Source of the DNA: Candidatus Hodarchaeota archaeon
Lineage (GTDB): Archaea > Asgardarchaeota > Heimdallarchaeia > Hodarchaeales > Hodarchaeaceae
Length of the DNA: 64,000 nt
Reading direction: 5' to 3'
Assembly: GCA_016840035.1 (NCBI GenBank)
Contig: JAEOTC010000154.1
Coordinates: 1-64,000, forward strand
Both the position numbers and the translations under genes were made by a program. This document shows positions 1 to 8,989 of this stretch, in pieces. The notes beneath the pieces are model-generated. The model was not told where the DNA came from and searched no databases. It was given only the letters and a program-made list of their open reading frames with translations. Numbering within the stretch: position 1 is the first letter of the stretch; each line of letters opens with the position of its first letter.

Positions 1-986
1 CCATTTTCTGCTTCGTCTACATACATTATTCGTCCTTTAATGAAATAAGCCCCCATATCTTTTGCCTGTTGATAGAATTCTTCGAAGCCTTTTCCTTGTG
101 CTCGGATATCTATATAGAAAGAAAATACATCGGCTAGTGGTAGGGCACCTAGTATCAATTGAGACTGTTTGATTGAGTACATACAACAAATTTGAGAACA
201 TAGTTCATTTCCAACAGTTTTATCACGACTTCCTACACAGTAAAGATAGGCAATTTTCCCTGGCTCCTTCCCATCTGACGGGCGTAATACTGCATTATAA
301 GGTCTAGTTGGAGCTAATAAACGATCCATTTGCATAGCCGTTATGATATTCTTACTTTGTCCAAATCCAAATTCTGGTTTTAATGTGGCATCAAATAATT
401 CAAATCCAGTTGCAAGTAAGACTGATTTGACACGGACATTCTTAATAACAGGCTTTTGAAGGAAATTGATCGCGGAGGTTGGACATACTTTTTCACATTG
501 ACCACAAAATATACAATTTTCGATATCGATCACTGATTTCTTTGGGACTGCAATATCAAAGGCGATATACACTGCTTTCCTTCCCCTCATATGATATTGA
601 AATTCATCACTAACTATTACAGGACATTCCATCTCGCAGAGTGAACAACCTGTACAATCATCCCATTCGACATATTTTGGTTTTTGAATAATTTTTCCCC
701 GAAAATCGGCTTCATCATGTTTGACGACTTCTTCAATTTCAGAGTAAGCCGAAAGTGTAATATTTGGGTGATATACAGCACTTGCCATTTTTGGAGTCGC
801 AATACAAGCCGAACAATCAAGAGTAGGGAAAACTTTACTTAATTGTGCCATTATTCCTCCAACAGTTGGGGATTTATCCACAAGTAAGACATTTCGACCT
901 GCATCACCTAATGTGAGGGCTGCTTCTATTCCAGCAATTCCTGCTCCAATAATCAATGTATCATAATCTTCACAATCTTCATTCAT
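1..986 (-). CDS. hdrA: HdrA-like FAD/4Fe-4S protein, partial (runs off window start)
   Basis: Own translation from ATG at 986: MNEDCEDYDTLIIGAGIAGIEAALTLGDAGRNVLLVDKSPTVGGIMAQL...; Rossmann GxGxxG, ferredoxin Cys clusters, YCVGSR, CCMYSIK typical of HdrA; open to base 1 so absent from ORF track. Confidence 0.9.
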   Translation of the reverse strand, partial: MNEDCEDYDTLIIGAGIAGIEAALTLGDAGRNVLLVDKSPTVGGIMAQLSKVFPTLDCSACIATPKMASAVYHPNITLSAYSEIEEVVKHDEADFRGKIIQKPKYVEWDDCTGCSLCEMECPVIVSDEFQYHMRGRKAVYIAFDIAVPKKSVIDIENCIFCGQCEKVCPTSAINFLQKPVIKNVRVKSVLLATGFELFDATLKPEFGFGQSKNIITAMQMDRLLAPTRPYNAVLRPSDGKEPGKIAYLYCVGSRDKTVGNELCSQICCMYSIKQSQLILGALPLADVFSFYIDIRAQGKGFEEFYQQAKDMGAYFIKGRIMYVDEAEN

Positions 987-997
987 AACAGCTACTC

Positions 998-1405
998 CTA
1001 AGTAGTAGATAATTCCTGTAATTTTTCAGAAAAGGTTTTAACATGATTTAAAAATGGTTCAACACAGACAGAGCATATTGCTGCCATTTTCAATCTATTC
1101 ACATCAATTTCATGACTTTCTAAAAGTTCAACTGCCTCACGTACTCGATCAGAAGTTTTTTGAGGACATTCCTCTGTAAAAGGACAATCTCCCCCATCTG
1201 CGGTGATGAATACACCATCAAAACCACTCTGAAGTGCAAGGAGAACATAATCGGCTCTTACCATACTCGAACATGGAACCCGAATTATTGAAGTTGAAGG
1301 AGAATAATGCTTGTGCAATAATCCAGTCTGATCAACAGCTGGATCAGAGATTAAAGTTGTTGTAAATATAAGAATTTTGGGTTTTACTTTCTCACTACTG
1401 GTCAT
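998..1405 (-). CDS. MvhD/FlpD-like hydrogenase delta subunit, divergent (first Cys pair lost)
   Basis: IIRVPCSSMVRADYVLLALQSGFDGVFITADGGDCPF resembles MvhD RVMCSGRVDP...GADGVMVAGCHPGDCHY; located just upstream of hdrA. Confidence 0.7.
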   Translation of the reverse strand: MTSSEKVKPKILIFTTTLISDPAVDQTGLLHKHYSPSTSIIRVPCSSMVRADYVLLALQSGFDGVFITADGGDCPFTEECPQKTSDRVREAVELLESHEIDVNRLKMAAICSVCVEPFLNHVKTFSEKLQELSTT

Positions 1406-1517
1406 CTACATCACATAAATCGTCTAATAAGAGAAACTTTGACTCTTTCTAAATTTTCTTTGGATTTAATAATAAAAAAAGAAAGGGGAAGGTAACCACC
1501 TCTTTCGTTAAATATAA

Positions 1518-1766
1518 TCAACGTTTTCGTTTAACAAATATCTTGAAGTAACCCTTGTCTTCAACGTCACCTAAATATTCATGGCCAATCTTTTTACACC
1601 ATAGAGGGATATCTCTTTTTGTACCTGCATCTGCAGACCAAACTTCAAGAACACCATCCATAGGAACCTTTGTCATCGCTTTTTTTGCAGCTAATAAAGG
1701 GCCTGGACAACTCTCAGCGCGCGCATCAACCAAGTGGTCTGATTTTATATTATCTACATCTGACAT
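1518..1766 (-). CDS. tusA: TusA/SirA-like sulfur carrier
   Basis: ARAESCPGPLLAAKKAM (CPxP motif); DAGTKRDIPLWCKKIGHEYLG; start MSDVDN placed at 1766 rather than 1862. Confidence 0.88.
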   Translation of the reverse strand: MSDVDNIKSDHLVDARAESCPGPLLAAKKAMTKVPMDGVLEVWSADAGTKRDIPLWCKKIGHEYLGDVEDKGYFKIFVKRKR

Positions 1767-1794
1767 TTTTATCACCATTTCAATTACTTTGTAT

Positions 1795-2220
1795 TCAAAT
1801 AAAGTAAGTTGCTTTTGATTGTGTACTGGTCCATACGATTTCTCCAGCACCAACAATATCATCGACGAATTCTAAATTCTCTAAATCGGCGCTCCATGCT
1901 TTTCCACAAGCAGCGCAAACATAAATCTTTACTTGACCCATTTCTTTTGCTTGTTTGATCATTTCGTACCAAGGAGAAATTCCACCTTTCATAATAAGAT
2001 CTTTGAACTTCTCATCGGTATATTCGAGATGTTCACTTAACGTGTTATCTTTTCCAATTACATCCTTTTTAAAGGCATAAGTTCCCCATAGCATAAGATA
2101 TATGTCAACAGAATAATCCATCGCTATAGCAGCATTCGTCAAAATCGCCATACCAATTAGTCGATCTATTGTTCCAGAAAATACGACCATAGTTATCTTT
2201 TCTTCTTCTTCTGACTCCAT
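1795..2220 (-). CDS. DsrE/DsrF-like family protein
   Basis: MVVFSGTIDRLIGMAILTNAAIAMDYSVDIYLMLWG...VKIYVCAACGKAW...DDIVGAGEIVWTST; DsrE-like layout beside tusA. Confidence 0.75.
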   Translation of the reverse strand: MESEEEEKITMVVFSGTIDRLIGMAILTNAAIAMDYSVDIYLMLWGTYAFKKDVIGKDNTLSEHLEYTDEKFKDLIMKGGISPWYEMIKQAKEMGQVKIYVCAACGKAWSADLENLEFVDDIVGAGEIVWTSTQSKATYFI

Positions 2221-2362
2221 TTTCTACAACTCTTATCGGTTTAACAAGAAAAAATACTTTGTTTCAGAAAATTACGTTGTTAATTATGCGCTAATAACTC
2301 TCCGTTTTTAACTTTTCGTATAAAGTCACAATATAATTACTTGTGGATGAATTAAGAGTAGC

Positions 2363-2391
2363 TACTACTCATTTCATCTATACTAGTAGTA
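2363..2391. repeat. Inverted repeat TACTACT-N15-AGTAGTA in divergent tusA/tusA intergenic region
   Basis: Perfect 7-bp arms seen directly in sequence. Confidence 0.5.
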
Positions 2392-2662
2392 AGTATCATA
2401 AAAGAATAATCTATTGTGAATAATTATGTAAAATTGAAGACGGAAGGTTTTTAACAACATTTATTTTCCGTTGTTAACTTGACGTAAATAACTTGGGGTT
2501 ATTAGCATATTGCGCTATTACTCTTATTTCTCTGTTTGGAGCTAGTATTAACCATTTAAATATGTCAGTAATCCTAAAAGCTATTTACTTTGGATAATTA
2601 AAAAACAAACCAATAAATTAGATAATTAGAAACAAATCAATTAATTAAAGGATAGATATAGA

Positions 2663-2896
2663 ATGGTTGATATTGACATGACATTGGACTGCCAAGGTTT
2701 ATCTTGTCCAATGCCGATCGTAAAATTAAACGCAACAATCAAGAAGATAGAAGTAGGACAGGTTCTAGAGATGATTGGAACTGATCCTGGATCAAAGAAG
2801 GACGTACCTTTGTGGTGCAAACGAAAAGGCAATGAATTACTAGAGACAATCGAAGAAGGCGGTATTTTCAGATTTATTATCCAACGTAAAAAATGA
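2663..2896 (+). CDS. tusA: TusA-like sulfur carrier (second paralogue)
   Basis: LDCQGLSCPMPIVKLNATIKKIEVGQVLEMIGTDPGSKKDVPLWCKRKGNELL; CPxP motif. Confidence 0.92.
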   Translation: MVDIDMTLDCQGLSCPMPIVKLNATIKKIEVGQVLEMIGTDPGSKKDVPLWCKRKGNELLETIEEGGIFRFIIQRKK

Positions 2897-2905
2897 GGAA
2901 TTTTT

Positions 2906-4156
2906 ATGTCAGAAGATGGAATGTTTTCAGAAGTAAAGGAAGTTCTGTTTGGCGATTCATGGAAGATGTGGGTCGGGGCAATTGTACTATCTTTTTTGAG
3001 TATATGCCTCTTCATTATCATATCCCCATGGGGTGCCTCTGGCGGTGTTCTTAACTGGGGTGAACAAATAATTAAACCCATAATGAACGAAACTGCTACA
3101 GAAATTACCAAACATCGATACGCAATGCTGAATATTATGATCGTGATCGGTGCGCTTTCGAGTGCATTGATGGCGAAACAATTTGCGATTCGAATTCCTC
3201 CACTCGGTGAACTCGTAAAAGGGTTAGTCGGTGGTGTATTAATTGGAGTTGGAGCCATCATTGGAAGCTCCTGTACTCTAGGTGGTTTCTACAGTGGATG
3301 GCCAGCCATGTCATTTGGTGCCTTTATCTTTACCCTTGGGTTAGCAGTTGGAACTTTCATTGCTGTTCTCTACCTAATGTGGGAAGCAGATAAATACCCA
3401 GGGATTAGTGGTGGTGCAACTAAAACTTTCTTAGGTGCTGCTGGTTGGCAACCAATTGTTGGAGTTTTAGTCTTCATCGTGGGACTGCTAATGCTATTCT
3501 TATTCCCCACAACCCCTGAAAAGCTTCTTGAAGGGTCAGCAGTGATGTTAGGTTTTGCATTCATTGGTTTACTGATCGGCTGGGTACTCCAACGATCACG
3601 ATTCTGCATTGTCAGAGCCTTGAGAGAACCTTTTATGACTGGTGAAACCTCTGCAGCTAAAGCAGTCATGGTAGGAATTATTGTAGGTCTAATTGGGTTT
3701 GTTACCATTAAGTTCTTTGGAGTATTCTTCCCCTTAAGCTTTGGAGGTACTGGAACAACTGGTTATGCTCAATCCATGTTTGTTTTTGGTAATGTTTGGA
3801 TCTCTGGTTTACTTGGTGGTATCATTTTCGGAATTGGTATGACTATTGCAGGTGGATGCGTTGTCGGTTCTCTTTGGAGATCAGGCGAAGGCCAAGTAAA
3901 ACTTTGGTTCTCTGTCATTGGAATGACTATCGCTATGCCCCTAACAAACTCCTTTAAGAACCAATTCTTAGAGTGGACTGGTGGACAAGCCAATATTACT
4001 GATGCAATGTACCTTCCTACTATTATTGGTGACTTTGTTGATAATGATCTCTTCCTTAGTTACCTTGGTGGTGTTCTTTTCGTTTTAGTTGCTATTGCTA
4101 TCTGGTATGTAATTATCAAATGGAACGAAAAATCAGGTAAATTGTCCCGAATGTAA
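2906..4156 (+). CDS. yeeE: YeeE/YedE family sulfur (thiosulfate) transporter
   Basis: Multi-TM protein with GSSCTLGGFYSGWPAMS, RSRFCIVRALREPF, GGCVVGSLWRSGEGQ Cys motifs; directly downstream of tusA. Confidence 0.88.
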   Translation: MSEDGMFSEVKEVLFGDSWKMWVGAIVLSFLSICLFIIISPWGASGGVLNWGEQIIKPIMNETATEITKHRYAMLNIMIVIGALSSALMAKQFAIRIPPLGELVKGLVGGVLIGVGAIIGSSCTLGGFYSGWPAMSFGAFIFTLGLAVGTFIAVLYLMWEADKYPGISGGATKTFLGAAGWQPIVGVLVFIVGLLMLFLFPTTPEKLLEGSAVMLGFAFIGLLIGWVLQRSRFCIVRALREPFMTGETSAAKAVMVGIIVGLIGFVTIKFFGVFFPLSFGGTGTTGYAQSMFVFGNVWISGLLGGIIFGIGMTIAGGCVVGSLWRSGEGQVKLWFSVIGMTIAMPLTNSFKNQFLEWTGGQANITDAMYLPTIIGDFVDNDLFLSYLGGVLFVLVAIAIWYVIIKWNEKSGKLSRM

Positions 4157-4180
4157 GAATTTTCCAAAAAAATACAGTAA

Positions 4181-4217
4181 GAAAGGAGGGTTTCAATCCT
4201 CCTTTCACCTTTTTTTC
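4181..4217 (+). terminator. Hairpin plus T-run after yeeE
   Basis: GAAAGGAGG gtttcaat CCTCCTTTC followed by accTTTTTTTC. Confidence 0.6.
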
Positions 4218-4335
4218 AGAAAGAGTGAGTATTTTTAGTAAAGTAAGGTAAATATATTCTAAATTCAAATCAATAAAATATCAAATACCAAAATCGAATT
4301 GTAATAATAAAAATCGGAATTTGTGGAAATAATAA

Positions 4336-5121
4336 ATGGACAACTTTAGTTGCAGTCTTGATCATCCGATATTCGAAATCCTTTCGAATAAAACTCGTTT
4401 AGAAATTCTACGGATGATTGCATGTGAACAAAATTATGGGAGTAGAATTGCATCAATTCTAAATATCTCTGCTCCAGCTATCCATCGTCATCTGAAATTT
4501 CTCTCTCAAGAAATTAAAGATGATAATATGGAGGATTTTAGTTATATAAAACCGTCATATACAACAAGCGAAAGTTATTCTGGACATAAAGGTGCCGAAG
4601 CCACAGTTTATGAAATTGGAACTAAAATGTATTTTTCCTTTGCGTTATACCCAAATTTTATTCAATCTCATGCCTTTCTTGTAGGCGCTGAAGCATCTTT
4701 AAATGAAAATACTTCCAATAACCTCGATGATGACATACAGGGACGTGAGAAACATAAAAACCTAAGTTCTAATAGAAGTATAGAAGAATATTCCAAGCTT
4801 TTCAACAAAATACAGGAAAAAAACGAAAAAATCAGAGATCTTGAAACCCAGATAATGAATATTCTTGAAGAAAAAAACGACTTAATGAAAGATATCGATT
4901 CCTCCATCCAGAAAAGTTCCTCACTTTCATTCGACGAACGAGTTAGCCTACGTCTGATGGCGTGTCAAGGACCAGTATGCATTCCCAACTTACCTGAACT
5001 TCTTCGTCAGGATGTTGAAGTTACAAAGAAAAATCTTATCAACCTTAAACTCAGAGGTTGGTTCTCAAAATTTGAAGATGAAGTTCAGAATGGAATCAAA
5101 AATATCCCAGAGGTTGAATAG
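4336..5121 (+). CDS. ArsR-like winged-helix transcriptional regulator with C-terminal coiled coil
   Basis: DHPIFEILSNKTRLEILRMIACEQNYGSRIASILNISAPAIHRHLKFL; coiled coil KIQEKNEKIRDLETQIMNILEEKNDLMKDI. Confidence 0.8.
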   Translation: MDNFSCSLDHPIFEILSNKTRLEILRMIACEQNYGSRIASILNISAPAIHRHLKFLSQEIKDDNMEDFSYIKPSYTTSESYSGHKGAEATVYEIGTKMYFSFALYPNFIQSHAFLVGAEASLNENTSNNLDDDIQGREKHKNLSSNRSIEEYSKLFNKIQEKNEKIRDLETQIMNILEEKNDLMKDIDSSIQKSSSLSFDERVSLRLMACQGPVCIPNLPELLRQDVEVTKKNLINLKLRGWFSKFEDEVQNGIKNIPEVE

Positions 5122-5165
5122 TTCTTTTCTGTGAAATACGACTAAAAAAAAAGAGAGGGGGAAGA

Positions 5166-6038
5166 TTAAGCAGTTAGCTTATCTAATACTTCTTGGACCT
5201 TAATTGTGTGCATCTTGAAGCCAGCACTGAAATCAAGACCTATTGCAAGTCCTAAAAGTTCAGCATAGAAGAAAACGGGAAGAGTAGTCTTTTCAAAATG
5301 CTTAGTCATAAGTCTTTGACCGATATCATATGATACATAACAGGTGGGACAGACAGTTACAAGTGCATCTGCATTTGCTAACTCAGCACCTACGATTTTC
5401 TCATGAGCAATCTTGAGAGCTGCATCCATATCTGTTGTTCGCGTACCAGCCCCACAACAGGCCAGTTTGTTAAGATATGGAACTGTTTCAGCACCTAATG
5501 CCTCTAATAAGTGATCCAATTTTTGAGGAAGTTCAGGATTATCAACCTGCATGATATCTGTGGGTTTTAGGAAATGACAACCATTGTGGGAAGCTATTTT
5601 AATCCCTGAAAGAGGATTAGTAACTTTTTGTGCAATCTTGTCAATACCAATCTCAGTGTATAGAAATTCGGCAAAATGGTTAATTTTTATTGTTCCTTTA
5701 AATTCCCGATCTACATCCTTTAAATGCTCATTCACCTTAGATTTAAGGTCCGGGTCATTTTTCAAGTGAGTATTTATAATTTTTAGCGATTCAAAACACC
5801 CACTACAAGCTGTAAGAATGTCCAGACCTTCTTCTTCAGCTAAACATAGATTTCGTGCTCCTAAAGTATGCCAAGCCACACTATCGAATGCTTGAACACC
5901 ACCAGGATCTGGACAACAAGCAAACGGTAAGTCTACAAGTTCTACGTCGAATATTGGTAAAGTTTTACGCAAAGAGGTTTCAATGAACGGTACACGATAG
6001 GGAATAGTACATCCAACAAAAAAAGCATATTTAGACAT
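5166..6038 (-). CDS. hdrB: Heterodisulfide reductase subunit B-like (CCG domains)
   Basis: FVGCTIPYRVP...FACCPDPGG...TACSGCFESL...ACCGAGTRT...CPTCYVSYD. Confidence 0.92.
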   Translation of the reverse strand: MSKYAFFVGCTIPYRVPFIETSLRKTLPIFDVELVDLPFACCPDPGGVQAFDSVAWHTLGARNLCLAEEEGLDILTACSGCFESLKIINTHLKNDPDLKSKVNEHLKDVDREFKGTIKINHFAEFLYTEIGIDKIAQKVTNPLSGIKIASHNGCHFLKPTDIMQVDNPELPQKLDHLLEALGAETVPYLNKLACCGAGTRTTDMDAALKIAHEKIVGAELANADALVTVCPTCYVSYDIGQRLMTKHFEKTTLPVFFYAELLGLAIGLDFSAGFKMHTIKVQEVLDKLTA

Positions 6039-6535
6039 TATTTTGCATCCTCCTTTAGAGCATTGAGTTTAGCTATCACTCCTGTAACTTCCATAAGCTT
6101 TTGAATTTCAGTCATATCAGGAGGAGGTATTTCTGGCAGTTCAAGCTTGTCCCTTTTCCTCAGAGCTGATGTTGATTTTGCTGCAGTAATCCCAGTTTCC
6201 AATATTGCAGTCATTTCAGTGATAATCCCAGGTGGAGCATTTTTGATTTTCACAGCGATATTTTTCATGTCGTTTATAACATGACAAATATCAATCCCTT
6301 GTGGACAACGGGTACTGCAAGTATAGCATCCTGTGCAGTACCAAATTTGTTGTTCATCGAATATTTCCGCAGAAATGTCCCCTGCAAGTAATTTTTCCAT
6401 AACTCGACGGGGATTAAAACTTGAGTACTGCTTAAACACAGGACAACCACCAGCGCAAGTTCCACATTGGTAACACAGCTTTACTTTGTCATAGAGGTCT
6501 TTAAATTCTTCTTTGAGTTCAGTTGTTAAAGTCAT
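6038..6535 (-). CDS. hdrC: Heterodisulfide reductase subunit C-like
   Basis: CYQCGTCAGGCPVFKQYSSFNPRRVMEKL...WYCTGCYTCSTRCPQGID. Confidence 0.93.
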   Translation of the reverse strand: MTLTTELKEEFKDLYDKVKLCYQCGTCAGGCPVFKQYSSFNPRRVMEKLLAGDISAEIFDEQQIWYCTGCYTCSTRCPQGIDICHVINDMKNIAVKIKNAPPGIITEMTAILETGITAAKSTSALRKRDKLELPEIPPPDMTEIQKLMEVTGVIAKLNALKEDAK

Positions 6536-6565
6536 TTCTTTTTCTCACCAAGCCTTTCTATGTAC

Positions 6566-8986
6566 TTACCGCTCCAACTTTCCTAGTTCTTCGAGTCGTT
6601 TAGCCATCTTTCTTGCAGTTTCAACAAATCGATTTGAGCTCTCTGTATAAACTGTTTCTTTTTCCAATCTGTCTGGGTTGATTCCACTATATTCCAGCAT
6701 CTGTTTCATAAGATGTACTCGAATTGTAGAAGCTTTTGAACCTGAATCATAATGACATTTATCCTCAAAGCAACCCAATACAATAATACCATCGGCTCCT
6801 TTTTCAAATGTCTTCTGAATTAACCTCGCAGAAACATTCCCAGTACATTGAACAGGTAAAATTCGAACATTATCAGGATACTTAAATTCAGGATCCGTTA
6901 AACACCCTTGACCTATGAAATCTGTAGATGCGTAGGCACATTCCCAACAGGCCAACGTGATAATTATCGGATCTGGAGTTTCTCCGTTATCATAAAGGAG
7001 GCCCTCGACTTGGCTCAGAATTTGATCCTCTCTATAGTAATCAATGTCTATACACGCTGCAGGACAGCTTGATACACATTGACCGCATCCTAAACAAGAT
7101 AAAGGATTCACCTGCATCTTGACCCCAGGATTTTCTACAGGTACGACATCTATGGCTCCAAATGGACATGCTCCTACACAAATCTCACATAACGTACAAC
7201 GATCGTTATCGATCTCAGCAATTGGAAATCTCTTCTCAACCGAACCTTTTGTTAGGAGTAGATCCAAATGACTCGCTGCATGTGCAGCCTTTGTTATAGT
7301 TGTAGGAATATCAGCGGGAGCTATTGCGGTTCCAGCTACAAAAATCCCAGCTTGATTGGTCTCAGATGTTCTAAATTTCGAATAGAGACCTTTGAAGTAG
7401 CCAGTTACATCAACATTTACGTTTAACAGTTCGGCTATTTTCTGGACTCCTGATGAAGGAACCATACTCATAGATAGTGCAACCATATCCGTTTTTAGAG
7501 TCAACATCGTATCAGCTTGAGAATCCTCAACCTGTACATAGAGGTTTGTTCCATCAGTCTCCACTTCAGCAGGCCGTCCTCGGATGAATTTTATTCCAAG
7601 ATCACGCGCTTTATTATAAAATTCTTCATAATTTGCACCTACGGCACGAATATCTATGTAACAGCAATAAACATCAATTTCAGGATTTTTCTCTTTAATC
7701 GTTATTGCATGTTTTATTCCAATCATACAACAAATATTACTACACCAGATATTGTAATTTTGAGAGCGAGATCCAACACAATTGATTATTACAAGTCTTT
7801 TTACAGGATCACCATTTTTCTTTTGTAATTTACCATGATATGGACCTGTTAAAGCTAATAGACGAGCTAATTCGGACTGTGTGATGACGTTCTCGTATCC
7901 TGGTACTCCATAGTGATATTCTTCCACAATTGCTGGGTCAAATTCTTGAAAGCCAGTTGCTAAGATAATTCCACCAGCTGTTACCGTAGTTGTCGTCTCT
8001 CGTTCGTTCAGATCGATAGCATTGACAGGACAAACTTTAACGCACTCTGTACATCCTTCAGGACATTCATCACGATTAACAACATATTTTGTAGGGGAAC
8101 AAGTAATATTGGGAAGATATATTGCTTTTCTTGTACTTAAACCTAGATTCATCTCATCTGGTTTTTCCACTGGACATGCCTGACTACATAAATCACAATT
8201 TACACATCTATCCATTTTTACATATGTTGGTTGAGATTTGATTGTTACATTGTAACCCCCTAACCTACCTGTAACATTTTCTACCTCAGATCTTATGTAT
8301 AAATTAATTTTCGGATGCAAGTCAAAACCTGACCGATAGAAACAACGTCTAACACTTGATTGATGAACTCCTCTGACACCAGTACTGGTTTGACATGCCG
8401 CACAGTCTTCACTCGGGAAAAAAGCACCTAATTTTACTGCGTTTCCACCGATGTAAGGTTGTCGGTCAATTATATGCACTTCATGTCCTTTTTCAGCTAA
8501 ATCCTGAGCAGCTTGAAGTCCTGCGGGTCCTGCTCCGATTATAACTGCTGATTGGCTTATATTAATTTTCTGTACTTCTACAGGTGCTTGATATCCTGCT
8601 CTATTATGTGCTCCTAGTAAAACCGCCTTGGCTTTTTTAGTTGCTGAATCTTTATCTGAACTAACCCATCCTACGTGTTCACGTAAATTCGCACCGGTTA
8701 CCTGGTAAGGGGAAATATTCAATCCTTTTAATTCCTGTTCAAATAGATAACCTGCTGTTTTAGGGGTACATCCACCAAAAACAATTGCATCAGGTTGTTC
8801 TCTACCTACAACTTCCTTCAGGTAATTTTTACCCTCTTCAGAGCAAAGACTCTCGTGATATACACAGAAATTATCATTCTCAGCCGTCTTTTCCTCGATG
8901 AATGCTTTGAGATTGTCCCAATCAATGTTTCTGATTGATCCACCACAATTACATAAAAAAGTCCCAATTTTCATTGCTTTTGCCAC
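6566..8986 (-). CDS. hdrA: HdrA with C-terminal MvhD domain fusion
   Basis: NCGGSIRNIDW N-term, FAD motif IGAGPAGLQAAQDLAEKGHEVHIIDRQPYIGGNAVKLGAFFP, ferredoxin clusters; C-term ITLACWECAYASTDFIGQGCLTDPEFKYPDNVRILPVQCTGNVSARLIQKTFEKGADGIIVLGCFEDKCHY = MvhD. Confidence 0.94.
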   Translation of the reverse strand: MAKAMKIGTFLCNCGGSIRNIDWDNLKAFIEEKTAENDNFCVYHESLCSEEGKNYLKEVVGREQPDAIVFGGCTPKTAGYLFEQELKGLNISPYQVTGANLREHVGWVSSDKDSATKKAKAVLLGAHNRAGYQAPVEVQKINISQSAVIIGAGPAGLQAAQDLAEKGHEVHIIDRQPYIGGNAVKLGAFFPSEDCAACQTSTGVRGVHQSSVRRCFYRSGFDLHPKINLYIRSEVENVTGRLGGYNVTIKSQPTYVKMDRCVNCDLCSQACPVEKPDEMNLGLSTRKAIYLPNITCSPTKYVVNRDECPEGCTECVKVCPVNAIDLNERETTTTVTAGGIILATGFQEFDPAIVEEYHYGVPGYENVITQSELARLLALTGPYHGKLQKKNGDPVKRLVIINCVGSRSQNYNIWCSNICCMIGIKHAITIKEKNPEIDVYCCYIDIRAVGANYEEFYNKARDLGIKFIRGRPAEVETDGTNLYVQVEDSQADTMLTLKTDMVALSMSMVPSSGVQKIAELLNVNVDVTGYFKGLYSKFRTSETNQAGIFVAGTAIAPADIPTTITKAAHAASHLDLLLTKGSVEKRFPIAEIDNDRCTLCEICVGACPFGAIDVVPVENPGVKMQVNPLSCLGCGQCVSSCPAACIDIDYYREDQILSQVEGLLYDNGETPDPIIITLACWECAYASTDFIGQGCLTDPEFKYPDNVRILPVQCTGNVSARLIQKTFEKGADGIIVLGCFEDKCHYDSGSKASTIRVHLMKQMLEYSGINPDRLEKETVYTESSNRFVETARKMAKRLEELGKLER

Positions 8987-8989
8987 CTT

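Noticed and set aside
2641-3261. 206-aa minus-strand ORF
   Set aside because: Antisense to clearly real tusA/yeeE; composition is that of a shadow frame
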